A DNA stretch of 64,000 nt from an uncultured Paracoccaceae bacterium (lineage in GTDB: Bacteria > Pseudomonadota > Alphaproteobacteria > Rhodobacterales > Rhodobacteraceae), in contig CANMWG010000002.1 in NCBI GenBank assembly GCA_947501555.1, positions 72,224-136,223 of the forward strand. Direction: 5' to 3'. The translations under genes and the position numbers were made by a program. Positions within the stretch are counted from its first letter, which is position 1; each line of letters begins with the position of its first letter. The notes beneath the pieces were generated by a model. It worked only from the letters and a program-made list of their open reading frames with translations. It made no database searches and was not told the origin of the DNA. Below are positions 56,328 to 64,000 of the stretch, piece after piece.

Positions 56328-57173
56328 ATGGATCGCATAGGCGTCATCGGATTAGGTCGTATGGGCACGGCTATCGCACAGCGGATGCAAGCCGAGGGAC
56401 AGCAAGTGCTTGGTTGGACCCGCAGTAATCGTGCTGTCGAAACGGTCCAGACGGCCCCGGACCTTGCCAGCCTTGTGGCGCAAAGCGATGCGCTGATCCT
56501 GAGCTTGTTTGACAATGCCGCTGTCGCCGAAGTCCTTGATGCGTTGCTCATGCTGGACCTGAGCGGTAAACAGATTATCGATACCAGCACGGTCACCCCG
56601 GATGTGCTCGAAGCCCGGATCGCCCAAATCACCGCCAAAGGGGCGACTGCCGTTGACGCCCCGATCTCGGGCGGGCCGGAACTGGTGCTTGCCGGGGCCT
56701 GCGGGATATTTATCGGTGGCGAGGATGACGCGGCGGCCTCGGCCCACAACACCCTTACACCTATCAGCGGGCGGATTTTCCATGTGGGTCCGTTAGGCAC
56801 AGGCCTGGTCATGAAGGTGATCAATAACAGCATGATCCAGACATATTTTTCCGGGCTCGATGATATGATGCGCGTGGCCAAACGGGCCGGACTGACGCTT
56901 GAGACCGCCATTCGCATCCTCAGTGGTGGTCCGGCAGGCATGCCCATGGTCGTGGACCGCATCCCTAAAATACTGGGCGAAGATACCTCGGCCGGGTTCA
57001 CGATTGACGCCGTGTACAAAGATAACCTCATCTTCCAGCAGGTCGTGCAATCCTTTGGCATAACCTCACAAATATTGGAAATTACCGCAGACAAACAACG
57101 ATTGGCGATCGACGCCGGGCTGGGCGAACAGGATCCAGCATCACTGATCTCATTCGCCTATGACGACAAATGA
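56328..57173 (+). CDS. NAD(P)-dependent beta-hydroxyacid dehydrogenase (3-hydroxyisobutyrate dehydrogenase-like)
   Basis: This 281-residue oxidoreductase has an N-terminal Rossmann motif (IGVIGLGRMGTAIAQRM), DAPISGGPELVLAGACGIFIGG (substrate loop), and GTGLVMKVINNSM with the catalytic Lys of the family. AAAGGGAG precedes the ATG. Substrate could be 3-hydroxyisobutyrate, tartronate semialdehyde or similar. Confidence 0.88.
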   Translation: MDRIGVIGLGRMGTAIAQRMQAEGQQVLGWTRSNRAVETVQTAPDLASLVAQSDALILSLFDNAAVAEVLDALLMLDLSGKQIIDTSTVTPDVLEARIAQITAKGATAVDAPISGGPELVLAGACGIFIGGEDDAAASAHNTLTPISGRIFHVGPLGTGLVMKVINNSMIQTYFSGLDDMMRVAKRAGLTLETAIRILSGGPAGMPMVVDRIPKILGEDTSAGFTIDAVYKDNLIFQQVVQSFGITSQILEITADKQRLAIDAGLGEQDPASLISFAYDDK

Positions 57174-57266
57174 CGCGTCACGTTGGCGTTAACCGCTGCA
57201 GCAAGTCTTGCATATCCAGTGCCGCACGGGCTTAGTCTGCGCGACTAATCCCAAAGGAAGTTGCAA

Positions 57267-57743
57267 GTGCTGAGCCACACCAGTTTTGCCCGTGACATGC
57301 ATGCGGGCGAGGAAGAGCAGGTCGATCAACTATTGCGATTGGCCTTCCCTTCAGATGCAGAGGCCAATTTGGTCCGCAAGCTGCGCAAATCCCGCGTGAT
57401 TGCGGGCGAAACTGTCTTGCCGCTGGGGGATCAGATCATCGGCTACTACGCCTTGTCCTCTTTGATCAAACCCAAGGGTTGGTTCTGTCTGGCCCCCGTG
57501 GCGATCCATCCTGACCACCAACGCGGCGGACGCGGCAAACGGATGATCGGGATGCTCAGCGAATGGGCCCGGCTGACCAACACCCCTGTGGTTGTGCAAG
57601 GGCAGCCTGCGTTCTTTGCCAAGGCGGGGTTCAGCCTTGATTGCGCGGCGAAGCTCAACGCCCCAGATCATTTGGTGGCTGGATTGACCAAGCCAGCCCC
57701 TGCGCAAGACCTGATCTACCCCAAACCATTTGACGGACGATAG
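57267..57743 (+). CDS. GNAT family N-acetyltransferase (YhbS-like)
   Basis: This 158-residue protein has LAPVAIHPDHQRGGRGKRMIGMLSEWA as the acetyl-CoA loop and GQPAFFAKAGFSLD near the end. The GTG at 57267 follows AAGGAAG by 6 bases; a TTG directly at that site is less likely. The EamA gene follows after 3 bases. Confidence 0.87.
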   Translation: MLSHTSFARDMHAGEEEQVDQLLRLAFPSDAEANLVRKLRKSRVIAGETVLPLGDQIIGYYALSSLIKPKGWFCLAPVAIHPDHQRGGRGKRMIGMLSEWARLTNTPVVVQGQPAFFAKAGFSLDCAAKLNAPDHLVAGLTKPAPAQDLIYPKPFDGR

Positions 57744-57746
57744 AGA

Positions 57747-58583
57747 GTGCAAATATTTCTTCTGGTGGCCCTGACAATGACGGCCTTTGCAGCCAACTCC
57801 ATTCTGAACCGGATTGGGGTTGCGCAATATGGCATGGACCCGATGGATTTCGCGACGATCCGAACGGCAGCCGGGGCCGGGATGCTTTGGTTGCTTGTCG
57901 CACGGCGCGACATGGCACGGCCAGTTGTTCTAGCCCCCAAACGCTTTGCAGGGGCGCTGGCGCTCGCGGTCTACATGATCGGGTTTTCATGGGCCTACAT
58001 CACCCTAGACGCAGGACTGGGCGCATTGATCCTGTTTGGGGTCTTGCAGGTGATTGTCTTTGGTTGGGCGGTTGTCGAAGGCCAAAACATCCCGGCGCTC
58101 AGGTGGCTGGGCGCAGTCATCGCCTTGGTCGGTCTTTGCGTCTTACTGTGGCCCACCGGCACGGCGCCGCCGCCCTTTGTCGGGTCGTTGGCGATGGTTG
58201 CGGCGGGGGCCAGCTGGGCTGTCTACACATTGCTTGGACGGGCCGAACCTGACGCCTTAGGGGCAACCGCAGGCAACTTCCTGCTGTGCTTGCCGCTTGT
58301 GGCGCTGGCAACACTTTTTGGCTCGGCTGGCGTATTGAGTATCGGCGGGATCATCAGCGCGGTCACCGCAGGCGCGATCACATCAGGGCTAGGCTACGCT
58401 TTGTGGTACAGGCTCTTGCCGCAGCTGCCAACCACCGTGGGCGGGATTGCACAACTGAGCGTGCCGGTCATAGCCGTGGCCGCCGGGGTTGCCTTGCTGG
58501 GCGAGGAATTAACGGCGCGCTTGCTGATCGCAGGCGTGTTGGTTCTGGGCGGGATCGCGGTATCACTCATGACGCGACGTTAG
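57747..58583 (+). CDS. EamA/DMT family transporter
   Basis: This 278-residue inner-membrane protein has about ten helices in two EamA repeats ([40 protein letters not shown]; then [19 protein letters not shown]). GTG start just after the GNAT stop. Members export amino acids or metabolites. Confidence 0.87.
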   Translation: MQIFLLVALTMTAFAANSILNRIGVAQYGMDPMDFATIRTAAGAGMLWLLVARRDMARPVVLAPKRFAGALALAVYMIGFSWAYITLDAGLGALILFGVLQVIVFGWAVVEGQNIPALRWLGAVIALVGLCVLLWPTGTAPPPFVGSLAMVAAGASWAVYTLLGRAEPDALGATAGNFLLCLPLVALATLFGSAGVLSIGGIISAVTAGAITSGLGYALWYRLLPQLPTTVGGIAQLSVPVIAVAAGVALLGEELTARLLIAGVLVLGGIAVSLMTRR

Positions 58584-58636
58584 GTTTTTTTGCGCGCCCC
58601 CTTCCGAAATTGCGGGGCGATGTTACATCGGTAGTC

Positions 58637-59365
58637 ATGAAACGTCTTTGCATAGTCCTTTTCGCTTTGTTCACCGGCACCGCCGCCCTGGCCGAGGACT
58701 GCGTTGTGCTGTTCCATGGGCTGGCGCGCAGCGAAACGTCTATGACGCCGATGCAACTTGTGCTGGAAAACGCCGGGTATTTTGTGGTGAACCGGGGGTA
58801 CCCATCCACCTCAGAGCCTATTGAGACTCTGGTTGATGAACATGTGCCCGAAGATGTGGCCGCATGCGGGGACCGGCGGGTGAATTTTGTCACCCATTCG
58901 ATGGGAGGTATCCTTGTGCGGGCATGGTTGACCGACCACAGGCCTGAAAATATGGGCCGCGTGGTCATGCTTGCCCCCCCCAACGCAGGATCAGAATTGG
59001 TTGATGTCTTTGGCGATTATGAACCCTTTGAGTGGTACCATGGGCCGGCCGGTCTGCAGCTTGGGACAGAGCAGGAAAGCGTGCCAAATACGCTCAAGGA
59101 ATATATCCCCTATGAGATCGGGATCATCGCAGGCGACCGCACCTTGAACCCGGTCTATTCCGCCCTGATCGAAGGGCCAGATGACGGCAAAGTCTCAGTA
59201 GCATCGGCCCGGTTGGATGGCATGCGCGATTTCATTGTCCTGCCGGTCACCCATACATTCATGATGAACAACCCGGTTGTCATCGAAGAGGTGCTTTTGT
59301 TCTTACGCGAAGGCCGGTTCAATCACGATCTAAGCTTGCTTGACGTGATTCTTGACGGTGAATAG
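58637..59365 (+). CDS. Exported alpha/beta-hydrolase (lipase-like)
   Basis: This 242-residue protein has a signal peptide ([21 protein letters not shown]) and an alpha/beta-hydrolase fold: [14 protein letters not shown] (oxyanion region), [15 protein letters not shown] with nucleophile Ser, and VTHTFMM near the C-terminus as the catalytic His. Substrate is unknown, probably a short ester. It converges on purK with a 3-base gap. Confidence 0.87.
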   Translation: MKRLCIVLFALFTGTAALAEDCVVLFHGLARSETSMTPMQLVLENAGYFVVNRGYPSTSEPIETLVDEHVPEDVAACGDRRVNFVTHSMGGILVRAWLTDHRPENMGRVVMLAPPNAGSELVDVFGDYEPFEWYHGPAGLQLGTEQESVPNTLKEYIPYEIGIIAGDRTLNPVYSALIEGPDDGKVSVASARLDGMRDFIVLPVTHTFMMNNPVVIEEVLLFLREGRFNHDLSLLDVILDGE

Positions 59366-59368
59366 CGC

Positions 59369-60439
59369 CTAATCGGGTTTGATCACCCGATTGACATGCC
59401 CCATCTTGCGACCCGGTTTAACCTCGGCCTTGCCATAAAGATGGATTGCCGCATCGGTCTTGGCCAGCGCGGGCACCCGGTCCATGTCATCGCCAATCAG
59501 GTTTTCCATGACCACATCCGCATGCCGTGACCCATCCCCCAAAGGCCACCCTGCCACCGCACGCACATGCTGTTCAAACTGGCAGATCGTGCAGCCATTC
59601 TGTGTCCAGTGCCCCGAATTATGGACACGCGGCGCGATCTCATTCACGATTAGCCCTTGGGGCGTGACGAAAAGCTCAACCCCCAAAACACCGACATAAT
59701 CGAGGGCATTGAGAACCTTAGCGGCAATCAACACCGCATCGGTACGCTGTCCGGGGGTCAGTTTTGCGGGGACGGTCGTGGTGCGCAAAATCCCGTCTTC
59801 ATGCACGTTTTCCCCCGGATCATAGCAGGCCACCGCCCCATCGGGGCCGCGGGCCCCAATCACCGAGACCTCATGACTGAAGTCGATAAACCCTTCCAGG
59901 ATCGCGGGCGCACCAGCCATCGCATCAAAGGCCGCGCTGGCATCCTCTGGCGTCATGATCCGGGCTTGCCCTTTCCCATCATAGCCCATCCGGCGGGTCT
60001 TGAGGATTGCTGGCGTGCCAATCGTGGTCATAGCCGCCGTCAGATCATCCATGCTGGCAACATCGGCAAACGGCGCTGTCTGCAAGCCAAGGTCCTGCAA
60101 AAATGTCTTTTCAGTCAAGCGGTCCTGACTTGTAGCAAGGGCTGCGCGGCCGGGATGGATCGGGGCCAACGCCTCAAGAAGATCCAAAGCCGAGGTCGGG
60201 ATATTCTCAAACTCATAGGTGATGACATCAACCGCATTGCCAAAGGCAGTCAGAGCCGCGGCGTCGTCATACCCGGCAGTGGTCACCTGGTGGGCCACAT
60301 CACCCGCTGGCGCCCCTGCGCCCGGTTCAAATATATGCGTTTTCAGGCCCAGCCGAGCGGCCGCGACTGACAACATCCGGCCCAATTGACCACCGCCCAA
60401 AATGCCGATTGTGGCCCCGACAGGTAGCGGATTAGTCAT
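59369..60439 (-). CDS. purK: N5-carboxyaminoimidazole ribonucleotide synthase
   Basis: PurK makes N5-CAIR from AIR, ATP and bicarbonate in purine synthesis. The 356-residue ATP-grasp protein has [38 protein letters not shown] (ATP binding), and [17 protein letters not shown]. The start overlaps purE by 8 bases. Confidence 0.97.
   Translation of the reverse strand: MTNPLPVGATIGILGGGQLGRMLSVAAARLGLKTHIFEPGAGAPAGDVAHQVTTAGYDDAAALTAFGNAVDVITYEFENIPTSALDLLEALAPIHPGRAALATSQDRLTEKTFLQDLGLQTAPFADVASMDDLTAAMTTIGTPAILKTRRMGYDGKGQARIMTPEDASAAFDAMAGAPAILEGFIDFSHEVSVIGARGPDGAVACYDPGENVHEDGILRTTTVPAKLTPGQRTDAVLIAAKVLNALDYVGVLGVELFVTPQGLIVNEIAPRVHNSGHWTQNGCTICQFEQHVRAVAGWPLGDGSRHADVVMENLIGDDMDRVPALAKTDAAIHLYGKAEVKPGRKMGHVNRVIKPD
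59371..59392. terminator. Inverted repeat at the convergent ends of the hydrolase and purK genes
   Basis: AATCGGGT (59371-59378) and ACCCGATT (59385-59392) form an 8-base stem with a 6-base loop. It lies in the last codons of purK and just after the hydrolase stop, so it could terminate the hydrolase transcript. Confidence 0.5.
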
Positions 60440-60920
60440 CTTGTGGCTCTTGCGGGATAGAGGCCGACAGCGCTGCACGCCATGCATCCAACCGTCCGGC
60501 CAAAGCGGCATCTTGCAAGGCCAGAATGCCTGCAGCCATCAGGCCTGCGTTCTTGGCACCGGCGGCACCGATGGCCATTGTTGCCACAGGATAACCGCGC
60601 GGCATCTGCAAAATGGAATATAGGCTATCAACGCCCGACAAGGCATTGGTCTGCACCGGCACACCAATCACCGGCACGCGGGTTTTTGAGGCCATCATAC
60701 CGGGCAAATGGGCGGCACCTCCGGCCCCGGCAATGATCACCTGCAAACCGCGATCAACGGCAGTCATGCCATATTCCCACAGGCGATCAGGGGTTCTGTG
60801 GGCCGAAACGATCTTGGCCTCATAAGGCACGGCCAGCTCATCCAGAACGTCCGCGGCTTCGCGCATTGTGGGCCAGTCAGACTGACTGCCCATGATGATG
60901 CCGACCGAAAGTTGGGTCAT
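60432..60920 (-). CDS. purE: N5-carboxyaminoimidazole ribonucleotide mutase
   Basis: PurE converts N5-CAIR to CAIR. The 162-residue protein has [23 protein letters not shown] and [14 protein letters not shown] with the conserved active site. The ATG at 60920 gives the usual length. It is followed directly by purK. Confidence 0.97.
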   Translation of the reverse strand: MTQLSVGIIMGSQSDWPTMREAADVLDELAVPYEAKIVSAHRTPDRLWEYGMTAVDRGLQVIIAGAGGAAHLPGMMASKTRVPVIGVPVQTNALSGVDSLYSILQMPRGYPVATMAIGAAGAKNAGLMAAGILALQDAALAGRLDAWRAALSASIPQEPQDD

Positions 60921-60985
60921 GTTTGAAAATCCCACAGCAAAAGGAAGCGGCACTATAGCCAAGGTGCTGCGGGCTGCAATGTCCG

Positions 60986-61204
60986 TTAGGCGATAATATC
61001 AGGCAGTAGACGGTCTTCGAGTGCGACGATCTGATCCTTGAGATTCAGTTTTTGCTTTTTGAGCCTTTTGAGGGTGAGCATGTCCGACGCCCCGCGCTCA
61101 TGAAGCGTTTCAATTTCTGTGTCCAAGTCACGATGTTCGCGCTTGAGCACTTCAAGCTTCACGCGCAAAACCTCAAGTTGTTCCATTTTGGCGGACGTAT
61201 TCAT
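60986..61204 (-). CDS. DUF465 (YdcH-like) protein
   Basis: This 72-residue helical protein has [22 protein letters not shown] and [17 protein letters not shown], the DUF465 pattern, probably a short coiled coil. Function is unknown. ATG at 61204 is preferred over an upstream TTG. Confidence 0.85.
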   Translation of the reverse strand: MNTSAKMEQLEVLRVKLEVLKREHRDLDTEIETLHERGASDMLTLKRLKKQKLNLKDQIVALEDRLLPDIIA

Positions 61205-61372
61205 CAGGGGTTGATCCAAATTTTGCTAAACAACAACACAATAGATAGGGGTATCGCACAGAAGTTCCTAATACTTCCCTTGATCAAAGCCGATTTGACC
61301 CCCATATTTTTAGCATTGGTCGCCAAAATGGGGCCGTAAACCGACAGTCGCTTGCAAAGAAGGGCATGTCTG

Positions 61373-61786
61373 ATGACAAAACTGGCTTTGGGAACGCATC
61401 CGTTCCTACTTGGGTTCGAGCAACTCGAACGTCTGGTCGAACGTACCGCCAAAAGCGGTAACGACGGCTACCCCCCTTACAATATTGAACAAACGTCCGA
61501 AAATTCCTATCGGATCACGCTTGCCGTGGCCGGATTTGCCCAGGCTGATCTCGCGATCACGGTCGAAGATAGCTCGCTTGTGATCCGTGGGCGTCAGGAA
61601 GATGACAGCGAAGGGCGGATTTTCCTGCATCGCGGTATCGCCGCACGGCAATTTCAACGCTCTTTTGTCTTGGCTGAGGGCGTCGACGTCGGTGAGGCTG
61701 TGATGGAGAACGGATTGCTGCACGTCGATCTGACCCGCGCAGTTCCAGACCGCGTCATCCAGACAATCGCCATTAAGAAAGGGTAG
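61373..61786 (+). CDS. Hsp20 family small heat-shock protein
   Basis: This 137-residue holdase has an alpha-crystallin domain: YPPYNIEQTSENSYRITLAVAGFAQADLAITVEDSSLVIRG, RGIAARQFQRSFVLAEGVDV and MENGLLHVDLTR. N-terminus MTKLALGTHPFLLGFEQLERL is typical of alphaproteobacterial IbpA-like proteins. DUF1150 follows after 3 bases. Confidence 0.93.
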   Translation: MTKLALGTHPFLLGFEQLERLVERTAKSGNDGYPPYNIEQTSENSYRITLAVAGFAQADLAITVEDSSLVIRGRQEDDSEGRIFLHRGIAARQFQRSFVLAEGVDVGEAVMENGLLHVDLTRAVPDRVIQTIAIKKG

Positions 61787-61789
61787 CAC

Positions 61790-62014
61790 ATGAACGCGAA
61801 ATACGACTTTAAGGACCTTGATCAAGGTATCGTTTACGTGAAATCCGTGCTGGTGGCGGACCTGCCTGCCAAGCTGCGCAGCCAAGTCGGCGATCTAGAA
61901 CAGCTTTTTGCGGTCCATAACGCGGAAGGTGAACAGTTGGCGCTTGTCGCGAACCGCAAGCTTGCCTTCCATCTGGCCCGCGAAAACGACATGCAACCTG
62001 TGACGGTGCACTAG
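61790..62014 (+). CDS. DUF1150 family protein
   Basis: This 74-residue protein has IVYVKSVLVADLPA and GEQLALVANRKLAFHLARENDMQPVTVH, the DUF1150 pattern. Its pairing with the Hsp20 gene is common in Rhodobacterales. Function is unknown. Confidence 0.88.
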   Translation: MNAKYDFKDLDQGIVYVKSVLVADLPAKLRSQVGDLEQLFAVHNAEGEQLALVANRKLAFHLARENDMQPVTVH

Positions 62015-62021
62015 CGAAACA

Positions 62022-62050
62022 GTCGTGAGCGATCGACGAACGCTCACGAC
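62022..62050. terminator. Bidirectional hairpin between DUF1150 and sat/cysC
   Basis: GTCGTGAGCG (62022-62031) and CGCTCACGAC (62041-62050) form a perfect 10-base stem with a 9-base loop, between two convergent genes. There is no clear T-run, so it may act in both directions as a barrier or mRNA end. Confidence 0.65.
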
Positions 62051-62059
62051 CCAAACGGT

Positions 62060-63769
62060 TTAGCCTTTAATCAACCCCATGCTTTCAAGCTTCAAAATGA
62101 CTTGATGCGCGCAGTTGTCGATCGGCACGTTTTCGGTTTCCAAACGCAATTCCGGATGTTCGGGCACATCATACGGGTCGGAAATACCCGTGAATTCCTT
62201 GATCTTCCCTGCGCGGGCTAGCTTATAAAGCCCTTTGCGGTCACGCCGTTCGCATTCCTCAATTGAGGTCGCGACATGCACCTCTAAGAACGCGCCAAAC
62301 TGTTCCACATCCTCGCGCACGGCACGGCGGGTGGTGGCATAGGGCGCAATCGGAGCACAGATCGCGATGCCGCCATTTTTGGTGATCTCGGACGCCACAT
62401 AGCCGATCCGGCGAATGTTCAGATCGCGGTGCTCTTTGCTAAATCCCAGCTCGGACGACAGGTTTTTGCGGACAATATCCCCATCCAGCAGCGTCACGGG
62501 ACGGCCACCCATTTCCATCAGTTTAACCATCAACGCATTGGCGATGGTCGATTTTCCCGACCCGGAAAACCCGGTGAAAAACACGGTAAACCCTTGACTG
62601 GCCCGTGGGGGGCGCGTCTTGCGCAGTTCTTCCACCACGGCAGGAAACGAGAACCACTCTGGGATCTCCAATCCTTCAGCCAAACGGCGGCGCAGTTCCG
62701 TTCCCGAGATATTCAGGATGGTCACGTCATCTTTGTCCGCGATTTCATCCGCCGGTTCGTATTGGGCGCGGTCCTGCACATAAACCATGTGCTTAAAATC
62801 GACCATTTCGATGCCCATCTCTTCTTGATGTTCACGAAACAATTCCTGCGCATCGTAAGGGCCGTAGAAATCCTCACCGGCAGAGTTTTTGCCCGGTCCT
62901 GCATGGTCTCGCCCAACGATGAAATGTGTACACCCGTGGTTTTTGCGGATAAGCCCATGCCAAACGGCCTCACGCGGGCCCGCCATGCGCATGGCCAGGT
63001 TCAGCAATGACATGGTTGTGGTGGACGTTGGATATTGGTCCAGCACGGCCTCATAACAACGCACGCGGGTGAAATGATCAATATCGCCAGGTTTTGTCAG
63101 CCCAACAACCGGGTGGATCAACAGGTTGGCTTGGGCCTCTTTCGCAGCGCGGAACGTCAGTTCCTGATGGGCGCGGTGCAAAGGATTACGGGTTTGGAAG
63201 GCGACAACCTTGCGCCAACCAAGTTTGCGGAAATAGGCGCGTAGTTCGTTCGGCGTGTCGCGACGCGCCCGGAAATCATAGTGTACGGGTTGCTGAATAC
63301 CGGTGATGGGACCACCCAGATAGACTTCACCGGCCGTATTGTGCAGGTAGTTCACGGCCGGATGGGCCATGTCGTCGGCGCCAAAGACCTTTGCCGCCTC
63401 ATGCGATTTGTTCGGCGTCCATTTGTCGGTGACGGTCATCGTCGCCAAAATCACACCCTCTTGGTCGCGCAGGGCAATATCCTGACCCAGCGCCACCGTA
63501 TCCGCGAAATCAGCCGTAACATCCAATGTGATGGGCATCGGCCAGAGTGTGCCGTCCGTCAGGCGCATTGTGTCGACAACGCTGTCATAGTCAGCTTCGG
63601 ACAAGAAACCCTTCAACGGGTTGAAGCCGCCGTTCATCAGAAGCTCAAGATCGCAGCTTTGGCGCGGAGACAGATCGTGACTGATCAGATCAGCTGCATC
63701 TAACTTCATTTTTTGCGCGCTCTCGTAAGAGACGTAGAGTTCGGGGATCGGAGCGAGGTCAAGTACCAT
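62060..63769 (-). CDS. Bifunctional sulfate adenylyltransferase/adenylylsulfate kinase
   Basis: This 569-residue enzyme makes APS from sulfate and ATP, then PAPS. The N-terminal ATP-sulfurylase domain (about 1-380) has FQTRNPLHRAHQELTFRAA and HFIVGRDHAGPGK. The C-terminal APS kinase (about 390-565) has FTGFSGSGKSTIANAL and DGDIVRKNLSSELGFSKEHRDLNIRRIG. The order is that of the Sat-CysC fusion found in alphaproteobacteria. Confidence 0.95.
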   Translation of the reverse strand: MVLDLAPIPELYVSYESAQKMKLDAADLISHDLSPRQSCDLELLMNGGFNPLKGFLSEADYDSVVDTMRLTDGTLWPMPITLDVTADFADTVALGQDIALRDQEGVILATMTVTDKWTPNKSHEAAKVFGADDMAHPAVNYLHNTAGEVYLGGPITGIQQPVHYDFRARRDTPNELRAYFRKLGWRKVVAFQTRNPLHRAHQELTFRAAKEAQANLLIHPVVGLTKPGDIDHFTRVRCYEAVLDQYPTSTTTMSLLNLAMRMAGPREAVWHGLIRKNHGCTHFIVGRDHAGPGKNSAGEDFYGPYDAQELFREHQEEMGIEMVDFKHMVYVQDRAQYEPADEIADKDDVTILNISGTELRRRLAEGLEIPEWFSFPAVVEELRKTRPPRASQGFTVFFTGFSGSGKSTIANALMVKLMEMGGRPVTLLDGDIVRKNLSSELGFSKEHRDLNIRRIGYVASEITKNGGIAICAPIAPYATTRRAVREDVEQFGAFLEVHVATSIEECERRDRKGLYKLARAGKIKEFTGISDPYDVPEHPELRLETENVPIDNCAHQVILKLESMGLIKG

Positions 63770-64000
63770 AAGCTAGCCTAACGATATCTAATTCAATTTG
63801 CGGTGGCATAGCCCCCTGCAAGGGGCAATGTCTAGCGAACAGAGGCAAAAAGGACGGCTATTCGGCGTTACGCCGCATCCGCAGAATATGAACCCTCAGA
63901 TAAATCCTTCAGACGGACCCGGCCCCATTTGCCACCCAAAACGCCACCGGTCCGTCCTGCCGTAATTGTCCAGCATCCGGTTTATTCCATGAAAACAAGA
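63770..64000. other. Region upstream of the sulfate-activation gene, no supported gene
   Basis: A leftward frame ending at the TAA at 63870 reads TAGRTGGVLGGKWGRVRLKD then LSEGSYSADAA. It looks protein-like but is interrupted by a stop 38 codons upstream (about 63987). It could be the 3' end of a decayed gene or a dispersed repeat; no start is visible. Confidence 0.3.

Overview
The window looks like chromosomal DNA of an alphaproteobacterium of the Rhodobacterales, most likely the Roseobacter group. The basis is protein similarity recalled from family knowledge, the FNR-box-preceded ccoGHIS cluster, the DUF1150 gene next to a small heat-shock gene, a fused ATP sulfurylase/APS kinase, and very dense ABC-transporter operons with 1-8 base overlaps. 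No rRNA, tRNA, CRISPR array or intact mobile element was recognised.

Layout. 1-7.2 kb: a sugar module with a leftward operon (solute-binding protein, two permeases, ATPase, GH2 beta-mannosidase cut by the window edge) and a divergent LacI regulator, with a 36-base palindrome between them. 7.3-13 kb: unlinked genes (FGE-domain exported protein, dapE, a GNAT enzyme, a periplasmic PilJ-domain protein, a GlxA-type AraC regulator divergent from an NTF2-fold protein).

13.3-42 kb is the most interesting part, a nitrogen-compound island. It holds (a) a cobalt-type nitrile hydratase whose beta subunit is split into two genes, followed by an amidase; (b) a leftward operon for a peptide/nickel-type ABC transporter, allophanate hydrolase and a RidA protein; (c) a LysR regulator; (d) a rightward operon with a BMP-family ABC transporter, formamidase, biuret amidohydrolase, a second isochorismatase-like hydrolase and a cupin; (e) an MBL hydrolase divergent from a ureohydrolase/DUF917 pair with a near-perfect sigma-54 promoter; (f) a polyamine-type ABC operon with a third isochorismatase-like hydrolase and an unrecognised 238-residue protein, divergent from an Fe(II)/2-oxoglutarate oxygenase. 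The promoters of operons (b) and (d) share a 15-base element and the same -35/-10 layout. This suggests that the LysR protein co-controls uptake and stepwise hydrolysis of biuret-like ureides: biuret to allophanate (BiuH), allophanate to ammonia and CO2 (AtzF). No urea carboxylase, urease or cyanuric acid hydrolase is present, which fits biuret rather than urea as the source of allophanate.

42-64 kb is mostly core genome: an IS3-type transposase remnant, a WYL regulator with a GST-like gene, small membrane and MFS genes, a PAS-GGDEF-EAL protein, ccoGHIS behind an FNR box, groESL behind a CIRCE operator, purEK, a small heat-shock operon, and a bifunctional sulfate-activation gene at the right edge.
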